Below, in pieces: positions 1 to 5,230 of a DNA stretch of 21,126 nucleotides (the stretch's first letter is position 1; the number at the start of each line of letters is the position of its first letter). The position numbers were made by a program, and so were the translations under genes. The notes beneath the pieces are model-generated. The model did no database searches. It saw nothing but the letters and a program-made list of their open reading frames with translations, and was not told where the DNA came from. The stretch is taken from NCBI GenBank assembly GCA_937927265.1, contig CALBCO010000123.1, forward strand, positions 1 to 21,126, in the 5' to 3' direction. This DNA comes from an uncultured Verrucomicrobiae bacterium. GTDB lineage: Bacteria > Verrucomicrobiota > Verrucomicrobiia > Palsa-1439.

Positions 1-36
1 CCCCGCTGGTCATCGCCTCCGAAGGTGGACCGACGG

Positions 37-139
37 GAAAGCGGTGCTGTCGCACCGCACTCCAAAACGCTCCTGCGTGAGTTCGAGCGCCACGGTTGAA
101 CCGCATGGTTTTGGAGTGCGCCGCATCAGCGGCGCTTTC
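37..139. repeat. REP-like paired hairpin repeat, copy 1
   Basis: Two 32-base arms (37-68 and 108-139) are inverted copies of each other, matching at 26 of 32 positions, around a 39-base centre. Each arm contains its own perfect 7-bp hairpin: GCGGTGC-TGTC-GCACCGC at 41-58 and GCGCCGC-ATCA-GCGGCGC at 118-135. Each arm also carries the core TTTTGGAGTGCG. Two of the stem pairs differ between arms by compensatory changes (G-C to C-G, T-A to C-G), and the other two differences fall in the loop. A second unit of nearly the same length lies at 11893-11996. I read it as an interspersed BIME/REP-type element; short apparent reading frames across it look like repeat artefacts. Confidence 0.8.
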
Positions 140-226
140 GATGGCGGTGGGTGGCAGGCGTGAGGCGAGTCGAAAGACCATCGCGCCCCCATCCATTCAG
201 GTCCTCCTCGTGCTCATGATTCAGGA

Positions 227-356
227 CCTCAATCATTACGGGCAATTGTAAGTTGACAAAGCTGCCCTCTGGAGGGCTCGGATCGAAGTCTGTTCCGCTG
301 TCTTTAAACCACTCACCAAGAAATCATCACTCCAAGCGTGATCATAATGATTGAGG
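227..356. repeat. 12-bp perfect inverted repeat flanking about 106 bp
   Basis: CCTCAATCATTA at 227-238 is exactly mirrored by TAATGATTGAGG at 345-356. The enclosed segment has no convincing reading frame. It contains a small hairpin with GCCCTC/GAGGGC arms around position 270. The flanks show no obvious target-site duplication, so a miniature inverted-repeat element is possible but unproven. It lies just upstream of the SurA-like gene. Confidence 0.45.
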
Positions 357-375
357 CGCCCGCGCGAGAGGCGAC

Positions 376-405
376 TTGCCGGCGGTGCCTCGGTTCGAGT
401 ATGCT
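376..405 (+). promoter_or_regulatory. possible sigma-70-type promoter for the surA-pdxA-rsmA block
   Basis: TTGCCG (376-381) and TATGCT (400-405) are separated by 18 bases, and the predicted start would leave a leader of about 25 bases before the ATG at 438. Both boxes are imperfect. A clear purine-rich ribosome binding site (GGGAGGGAGG, 422-431) lies between this site and the start codon. Confidence 0.3.
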
Positions 406-437
406 GCTGCCGCAATGAACTGGGAGGGAGGATGCCG

Positions 438-1409
438 ATGAAACGATGGATCTGCACGGGGCTGGTCTTGGCGGGCTGCCACGGCGCGTGGGCCGCCGGT
501 GCCGCCGTCATGGTTGATGGCGTGGTCGCAGTCGTCAACGACCGTGTAATCACCTATAGCGAGGTCATGGAATACGTCCGGCCCCTGCTCGCCAACCTGC
601 GACGCAACACGCGCGGCGACGAGTTTTTCGCCAAACTCCAGCAAACGCAACGGGCGGCGTTGGAGGACCTGATTGATCAAGCCCTCATCCTCGACGAGTT
701 TCAGCAAAAGGGCTTCAGCATGCCGGAGAATCTCACCGATAATTACATCAACTCGCTCATTGAGCGGGACTACGGCGGCGACCGCGAGGCCTTTCTCAAA
801 TCGCTGGAAGCTCAGGGACTTCCCTTGTCGCGTTTCCGCGAACAAATCCGTGACCGCCACATCATCCAGGCCATGCACGGCCGCCAGACCGAACGCAACA
901 TTGTCATCTCCCCCTACCGCATCGAAAAATATTACCAGGACAATCAGGACAAATTCCGGGTCGGCGACCAGATTCGCTTGCGGATGATTGTCATCCGCCG
1001 TGACCCAGCCGCGCCGGCGACTCCGGTCGAAGACCAACGCCAACAACTCGCCACAAAAATTTGGGAACAACTCGAAGCCGGCGCGGACTTCGAGAACCTG
1101 GCCCGCGAGTACTCCCAAGGCAAAGAAGCCGCCCAAGGCGGTGATTGGGGTTGGATTGGCCGGGACGTGCTGCGCCAGGAACTCAATGAAGTTGCCTTCC
1201 AACTCCCCCCCCACACCCACAGCCCGGTGATCACCACCGACGATGGATATTACATTCTCCAAGTGGACGAGGTAAAACCGGCCCACGTCAAACCCTTGGC
1301 CGAAGTGCGATCAGAGATTGAAGTGACCTTGCTGCAGGAACAACGCGCCAAAATGCAACAGGACTGGATCAAACAACTCCGCGCCAAAGCCTACATCCGC
1401 ATTTTCTGA
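438..1409 (+). CDS. SurA-like periplasmic peptidyl-prolyl cis-trans isomerase
   Basis: Predicted exported chaperone/isomerase of the SurA/PpiC class, 323 residues, acting on envelope proteins after export. The start at 438 is preferred over an in-frame ATG at 432 because the strong GGAGG site ends 6 bases upstream. The N-terminus is a hydrophobic signal sequence. It has an AWAA signal-peptidase I-like end near residue 20 but also an LAGC lipobox-like string at 11-14, so periplasmic versus lipidated is open. A SurA-type N-terminal helical domain (about 25-165, beginning VAVVNDRVIT) precedes a single PpiC rotamase domain (about 178-280, with GGDWGWI at 234-240). E. coli SurA has two such domains; this protein has one. 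It is followed 9 bases later by pdxA, the same order as surA-pdxA-rsmA in enterobacteria, which supports the assignment. Confidence 0.85.
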   Translation: MKRWICTGLVLAGCHGAWAAGAAVMVDGVVAVVNDRVITYSEVMEYVRPLLANLRRNTRGDEFFAKLQQTQRAALEDLIDQALILDEFQQKGFSMPENLTDNYINSLIERDYGGDREAFLKSLEAQGLPLSRFREQIRDRHIIQAMHGRQTERNIVISPYRIEKYYQDNQDKFRVGDQIRLRMIVIRRDPAAPATPVEDQRQQLATKIWEQLEAGADFENLAREYSQGKEAAQGGDWGWIGRDVLRQELNEVAFQLPPHTHSPVITTDDGYYILQVDEVKPAHVKPLAEVRSEIEVTLLQEQRAKMQQDWIKQLRAKAYIRIF

Positions 1410-1418
1410 CAGCGAGCC

Positions 1419-2255
1419 GTGAAACGAAAAATCGGGATTACCTTGGGTGACGTTGCCGGCATTGGCCCTGAAGTAGTGGCCAAAGCTCTCGCTTCCAAGA
1501 AACTCGACCGGCGATTTGACTATGAAGTCATCGGCGACGCGAACACCTGCCACCGGGCCGACGCCGCCGGGTGGGTCGTGACGGGCGCGCGCCGCTGCCT
1601 GGCCGGCGACCTCGCCGCGTTGGTGACCGGCCCGATCACCAAAAGCCTACTCCACCAAGCCGGTTACCCGTTTGTCGGCCAAACCGAACTCCTCGCGCAT
1701 CTCTCCCGGACCAAGAAGTTTGCCATGATGTTGTGCAACGACCGGCTCCGTGTCGCGCTCGTCACGACCCACGCGCCGATCCACCACGTACCAAGCCTCA
1801 TCACCCGCCGCAAGATTATCGAAGTCATCGAACTCACCCGTGACTTTTGCCAACGGCTCGGCGTCAAGCAACCGCGCATCGCTGTGACCGGCCTCAACCC
1901 GCACGCCGGTGAAGGCGGCTTGCTCGGTACCGAGGAAAAACGCATCATCGCCCCGGCAGTCGTGAAAGCCCGCGCCATCGGCCCCTGCCCGGCGGACACC
2001 GTCTTCTACCGGGCCGCGCACGGCGAGTTCGACGCTGTCGTCGCCATGTACCACGACCAAGGACTTGCCCCGTTCAAGCTCGTTGCGTTTGACAACGGCG
2101 TGAACGTCACGCTCGGCCTCCCGTTCGTCCGCACCTCGCCCGACCACGGCACTGCCACCGACATCGCCGGCCAAGGTGTGGCCCGCCCCGCCGGCATGAT
2201 CGCCGCCATCAACCTCGCTGCAAAACTCATTGGCCGTGGACATGAGCTGGAATAG
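1419..2255 (+). CDS. pdxA: 4-hydroxythreonine-4-phosphate dehydrogenase, internally shortened
   Basis: PdxA oxidises 4-phosphohydroxy-L-threonine in the DXP-dependent route to pyridoxal phosphate; it is a cytoplasmic, metal-dependent, NAD(P)-using enzyme. Family motifs are clear: GDVAGIGPE (10-18), LVTGPITK (68-75), GLNPHAGEGG (158-167), MYHDQGL (210-216) and TSPDHGTA (239-246). The three metal-ligand histidines correspond to His118, His212 and His243. The protein has 278 residues against about 329 in E. coli. Roughly 47 residues are missing in the N-terminal half, between about residue 45 and the TGPITK motif, without breaking the frame. The usual GHTE substrate motif reads GQTE (Gln88). The start is GTG, 9 bases after the surA stop. 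Activity of this short form is uncertain; a PdxA-like paralogue with another substrate is possible. Confidence 0.85.
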   Translation: MKRKIGITLGDVAGIGPEVVAKALASKKLDRRFDYEVIGDANTCHRADAAGWVVTGARRCLAGDLAALVTGPITKSLLHQAGYPFVGQTELLAHLSRTKKFAMMLCNDRLRVALVTTHAPIHHVPSLITRRKIIEVIELTRDFCQRLGVKQPRIAVTGLNPHAGEGGLLGTEEKRIIAPAVVKARAIGPCPADTVFYRAAHGEFDAVVAMYHDQGLAPFKLVAFDNGVNVTLGLPFVRTSPDHGTATDIAGQGVARPAGMIAAINLAAKLIGRGHELE

Positions 2256-2520
2256 ACTGCTTTCGGTAATTGTGGCGATGATCTACCTCGTGGTGGCGTA
2301 TGCGGCGCACGGCCTGGAACTGGTCGGACGCGTGGCGATATTTCTGATCCTGCCGCTCGCGTGTATCTGGTTCGCTGACGCGATGGGAAGCTACACCGGC
2401 CCCACGCCACGCGGCGCAATCACAGAAAAGACGCCCGGCGGCTTGGTTTGCTTTGGTGGGTGGCTTGTTCTGTTGTTGCCGGTGATCGCGGTTATTGTGG
2501 CCGCCTGTGCCAGCCGCTGA
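2242..2520 (+). CDS. small two- to three-span membrane protein of unknown function
   Basis: A 92-residue hydrophobic protein read from the ATG at 2242, overlapping the end of pdxA by 14 bases in another frame; TTG 2230 or GTG 2236 would add a few residues. Hydrophobic spans lie at about residues 6-26 and 30-48, with a third at about 72-90, separated by a polar loop containing PTPRGAITEKTPGG. No enzymatic motif is recognised. Its overlap with pdxA and position before rsmA suggest it is translated as part of the same transcript. The overlap and strong hydrophobic patterning favour a real gene, but its role is unknown. Confidence 0.6.
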   Translation: MSWNRLLSVIVAMIYLVVAYAAHGLELVGRVAIFLILPLACIWFADAMGSYTGPTPRGAITEKTPGGLVCFGGWLVLLLPVIAVIVAACASR

Positions 2521-2541
2521 GTCTTCTTTCTGCTTGGCGGC

Positions 2542-3384
2542 GTGGCGACTTTGCGTGAGATTGCCGGCATGACGCTGACGGAAGTCCGGCAACTGTTGAC
2601 CGACCTGGAGATTAGCCCGCGCAAGGCGCTGGGGCAGAATTTCCTCGTGGACGGCAATATCCTGAACATCATCCTCGACGAAGCCGACGTGCAGGCGGAC
2701 GAGACGGTGTTGGAGATCGGGCCGGGCCTAGGCACGCTGACCAAGGCGTTGACGGAGTGTGCTGGGCATGTCGTGGCCATCGAGAAAGACCGGCAACTCT
2801 GCCGGTACCTGCGAGCGCAGTTCCCCCGGATCGAGTTGATCGAGGACGACGCGGTGAAGGTGTTGCGGGCCGGCAGGCTGCGGTTGCCGGCGTCGTTCAA
2901 GGTGGTAGCGAATCTGCCGTACAACATCTCGACGCCGGTCTTGGAACAGTTGGTCGAAGGCCGGCACCCGCCGCACAAGATGGTGCTGACGCTCCAACGG
3001 GAAGTGGCGGAACGGTTGGCGGCCAAGCCGCGCAGCAAAGATTACAGCGCGCTGACGTTGTTTACCCAACTCCGGTACCACGTGACCATCGTGCATATCG
3101 TGTCGGCGAGTTGTTTTTATCCCGAACCCGCCGTGCAGAGCGCGGTGGTGGCGTTCGACCGGCGGGAGCCGCGCGTGGCGCTGGCGCCGGACGCACCGTT
3201 CCATGCATTGGTCCGACAAGGGTTTGGCCAGCGGCGGAAGATGTTGCGGAATCACCTGACCGGCTGCGGCGCACTCGACCAGGCGTTTGCGGCGGCGGGG
3301 GTGTCCTTGACGGCTCGGGCGGAGGAATTGAGTCTCGAGCAGTGGATCACCATGGCCAACGCGTTGCGGCCAAAACCGCGCTGA
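2542..3384 (+). CDS. rsmA: 16S rRNA (adenine1518-N6/adenine1519-N6)-dimethyltransferase
   Basis: RsmA (KsgA) dimethylates two adjacent adenosines in the 3'-terminal hairpin of 16S rRNA using S-adenosylmethionine, late in 30S assembly. Conserved features are the KALGQNFLVD entry (28-37), SAM-binding EIGPGLGTLT (58-67), the acidic VVAIEKD (77-83) and the catalytic NLPYNIS motif (124-130). The C-terminal helical domain is complete, giving 280 residues, normal for the family. GTG 2542 is the longest start; ATG 2569 (MTLTEVRQLL) fits the usual family N-terminus at least as well, and neither has a strong ribosome binding site. It lies 21 bases after the small membrane protein. Its stop codon directly abuts the stop of the convergent gene at 3385. 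Confidence 0.93.
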   Translation: MATLREIAGMTLTEVRQLLTDLEISPRKALGQNFLVDGNILNIILDEADVQADETVLEIGPGLGTLTKALTECAGHVVAIEKDRQLCRYLRAQFPRIELIEDDAVKVLRAGRLRLPASFKVVANLPYNISTPVLEQLVEGRHPPHKMVLTLQREVAERLAAKPRSKDYSALTLFTQLRYHVTIVHIVSASCFYPEPAVQSAVVAFDRREPRVALAPDAPFHALVRQGFGQRRKMLRNHLTGCGALDQAFAAAGVSLTARAEELSLEQWITMANALRPKPR

Positions 3385-3930
3385 CTACCGGTTCTGCTGC
3401 AGCTTCCGTTGCAGGCGCAACGTCTGGCGCAACAATGGCAAATGCGCGATGCCTTTGGGACGTTGGATCGCTTCCTTGCTCTTGAGGATTCGTGCCAGCG
3501 GCAGGACGAGCACGGTGGTGCCGAGGCAACGCAGCCACATTGCGTGTTTTGCTTCGGCGGCAAAGGAACGCACCCCATCCACGCGGTAGAGGAAATTCAC
3601 CAATGAGTCGTCACTCAATCCCACGGTGGTTGGTGCCAGTGGCGTCGCCCCGAGCCGGCCGCAAAGTTCTAACACCCGCGGGTAAGCACGGGTCGGCAGA
3701 TCAAGCCAGATATCGCTGTCCAGCGTCGTCGCCGGTACACCCTGCAGGATGGCGGCGGACATGCCGGCTATTTGAAACCGAATGCCTTCCTGCTGGAGCG
3801 CGTAAATAAATTGTGCGAGCGGAGAAAGTTCTCGTGCAGCCGCCAGCGTTCGTCGGGTGTGGCGGCCAGACTGCGGGCGAACAGGATTTTTTCTTCGACG
3901 CTCAACATGCGGTCGTGTTTGAGTTGGCAT
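3385..3930 (-). CDS. nucleotidyltransferase-fold protein (MNT/DUF6036-like)
   Basis: A 181-residue protein with a minimal nucleotidyltransferase signature: a short helix FIYALQQEGIRFQIAGMSAA (about 41-60), then a DxD pair (Asp71 and Asp73 in TLDSDIWLDLP). The C-terminal part includes DSLVNFLYRVDG (108-119) and a basic, helical tail. Family members transfer nucleotides or act as antitoxin-like partners; the substrate here is unknown. The only ATG giving the whole fold is at 3930. Its first 35 residues look non-conserved and arginine-rich and are encoded opposite frame to the small ORF at 3768-3956. An internal ATG (residue 57), 5 bases after that ORF's stop, would remove part of the fold. It converges on rsmA with abutting stops and is divergent from leuB. 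Confidence 0.65.
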   Translation of the reverse strand: MPTQTRPHVERRRKNPVRPQSGRHTRRTLAAARELSPLAQFIYALQQEGIRFQIAGMSAAILQGVPATTLDSDIWLDLPTRAYPRVLELCGRLGATPLAPTTVGLSDDSLVNFLYRVDGVRSFAAEAKHAMWLRCLGTTVLVLPLARILKSKEAIQRPKGIAHLPLLRQTLRLQRKLQQNR

Positions 3931-3956
3931 AGAATTTGGCGCATTACTTTTCGCAT
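3768..3956 (-). CDS. small protein overlapping the nucleotidyltransferase gene
   Basis: A 46- to 62-residue protein, depending on start (ATG 3908, 3944 or 3956), overlapping the nucleotidyltransferase frame by about 140-160 bases. From ATG 3908 it begins MLSVEEKILFARSLAAT and ends in a basic tail, SSRKAFGFK. Both the acidic helical start and the RKAFGF ending resemble small partner proteins I associate with verrucomicrobial nucleotidyltransferase genes, but that is recognition only. Its stop (TAG, 3768-3770) lies 5 bases before an in-frame ATG of the downstream gene, suggesting translational coupling. The alternative is that it is the original N-terminus of one longer protein, split by a frameshift. 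Confidence 0.45.
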   Translation of the reverse strand: MRKVMRQILCQLKHDRMLSVEEKILFARSLAATPDERWRLHENFLRSHNLFTRSSRKAFGFK

Positions 3957-4010
3957 GCCGCCATCTTGCGGCGGATGCCCGGCTCTTGGCAAGCAGGCCG
4001 CAGAATTCGA

Positions 4011-4039
4011 TTGAAAATCCTTGCCGGGGCGCGCATTCT
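4011..4039 (+). promoter_or_regulatory. possible promoter of the leuB-type gene
   Basis: TTGAAA (4011-4016) and CATTCT (4034-4039) are 17 bases apart. The -35 box matches five of six consensus positions, the -10 box three. Transcription would begin about 3 bases before the ATG at 4049, so the mRNA would be nearly leaderless. No ribosome binding site is visible before that ATG. Confidence 0.35.
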
Positions 4040-4048
4040 CACGCTTTT

Positions 4049-5110
4049 ATGAAATCCTACAACATCGCAGTCATCGGCGGCGACGGCACCGGTCCGGAAG
4101 TCACCCGCGAGGCTCTCAAAGTGTTGGACGCCGCCCAACGAAAGTTTGGCTTCAAACTCCATTACACGCATTATGATTTTGGCGGCGCGCGGTACCTGAA
4201 GACCGGCGAAACGTTGCCGGATTCGGCCATCGAAGAGTTCCGCAAACAACACGCGATCTTCCTCGGTGCCATTGGCCACCCGGACGTGAAGCCGGGGATT
4301 TTGGAATGTGGGATTTTGTTGAAGGCGCGGTTCGCGCTCGACCAGTACATCAACCTCCGTCCCGTCAAACTCTACCGGACCGAGGACTGTCCGCTCAAAG
4401 ACAAGACACCGCAGGACGTGGACTTTGTCGTGGTGCGCGAAAACACGGGCGGCATTTATACCGGCGTTGGCGGCGTGGTGCAGAAGGGGACACCGATGGA
4501 AATCGCCACGCAGGTGATGATTTACGGGCGGCCCGTGGTGGAACGCTGTGTCCGGTACGCCTACGAAGTCACCCGCCGGCGCAACAAGAAAAAGATGCTC
4601 ACCCTTGTCCACAAGTGCAACGTGTTGACCCACGCCGGCGACCTGTGGGTCCGTACCCACAAGGAAATTGGCGACCAAGATTATCCGGACATCAAGCAGG
4701 ACTACAATCACGTGGATGCCTGCACGATGTGGTTTGTCAAACAGCCGGAGTGGTACGACGTGATTGTCACGGAAAACCTGTTTGGCGACATCATCACCGA
4801 CTTGGCGGCAATCATCCAGGGCGGCCTCGGCGTGGCGGCGGGCGGCAACATCAATCCCGAAGGCGTTTCGATGTTCGAGCCGATGGGCGGCAGCGCGCCG
4901 AAGTACACCGGCCAAAATGTGATCAATCCGATTGCCGCGATCAACGCCGCCGGCATGATGCTCGATACCTTGGGCGAGCGCGAAGCCGCAGCGGCCATTG
5001 ATGCCGCCGTCACCACGGCGCTCAACAGTGGCAAGATCAAATCGCTCGCTGCAGGCCGGATGGGCCTCAGCACGACGCAGGTCGGCGATTTGGTGGCCGC
5101 GACGGTATGA
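4049..5110 (+). CDS. leuB: 3-isopropylmalate dehydrogenase-type beta-decarboxylating dehydrogenase
   Basis: A 353-residue member of the isocitrate/isopropylmalate dehydrogenase family; LeuB oxidises and decarboxylates 3-isopropylmalate with NAD+ in leucine synthesis. The fold is complete. Substrate arginines correspond to Arg94, Arg104 and Arg130, with the catalytic pair Tyr137 and Lys189 and metal-binding Asp223, Asp247 and Asp251. The segment VVRENTGGIYTG (128-139) carries the TGGIY form typical of isopropylmalate dehydrogenases, and LDQYINLRPVKLY (97-109) resembles leucine-pathway enzymes of other phyla. GGSAPKYTGQNVINP (280-294) forms part of the NAD site. The ATG at 4049 gives the family N-terminus (NIAVIGGDGTGPEV). 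No other leucine gene is adjacent, so NAD-dependent isocitrate dehydrogenase or a tartrate/malate-type enzyme is the main alternative. Confidence 0.8.
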   Translation: MKSYNIAVIGGDGTGPEVTREALKVLDAAQRKFGFKLHYTHYDFGGARYLKTGETLPDSAIEEFRKQHAIFLGAIGHPDVKPGILECGILLKARFALDQYINLRPVKLYRTEDCPLKDKTPQDVDFVVVRENTGGIYTGVGGVVQKGTPMEIATQVMIYGRPVVERCVRYAYEVTRRRNKKKMLTLVHKCNVLTHAGDLWVRTHKEIGDQDYPDIKQDYNHVDACTMWFVKQPEWYDVIVTENLFGDIITDLAAIIQGGLGVAAGGNINPEGVSMFEPMGGSAPKYTGQNVINPIAAINAAGMMLDTLGEREAAAAIDAAVTTALNSGKIKSLAAGRMGLSTTQVGDLVAATV

Positions 5111-5181
5111 GTCGGGCAGCGGGCGAGCGTTGCGGTGGGCGTCCGTTCCTGAACCGGTTGGCACGCGGCGGCGGGCGCGCC

Positions 5182-5198
5182 CTGCCATCCGATGGCAG
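5182..5198. promoter_or_regulatory. 17-bp palindrome before the alpha-mannosidase gene
   Basis: CTGCCATC and GATGGCAG are perfect 8-base mirror arms around a single C at 5190, 33 bases before the mannosidase ATG. A one-base centre suits a dimeric regulator's operator, although an RNA hairpin with a 5-base loop is also possible. No matching copy was noticed elsewhere in the window. Confidence 0.35.
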
Positions 5199-5230
5199 TT
5201 CGACGGCGTGAGGATGGGAGATCACCGAGC

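Noticed and set aside
10..192. Minus-strand 60-residue reading frame
   Set aside because: It is entirely composed of the REP-like repeat and its flanks; the peptide is a by-product of the repeat.
253..281. TTGACA upstream of the SurA-like gene as a promoter
   Set aside because: No acceptable -10 box lies 16-18 bases downstream, and the spacer is a small GCCCTC/GAGGGC hairpin.
342..1286. Long minus-strand open frame opposite the SurA-like gene
   Set aside because: A shadow of GC-rich codons; the plus strand carries the recognised SurA/PpiC domains.
5159..5176. TGGCACG as a sigma-54 promoter ahead of the mannosidase
   Set aside because: The -24 element matches, but the -12 GC is absent at the required spacing (CG found instead).
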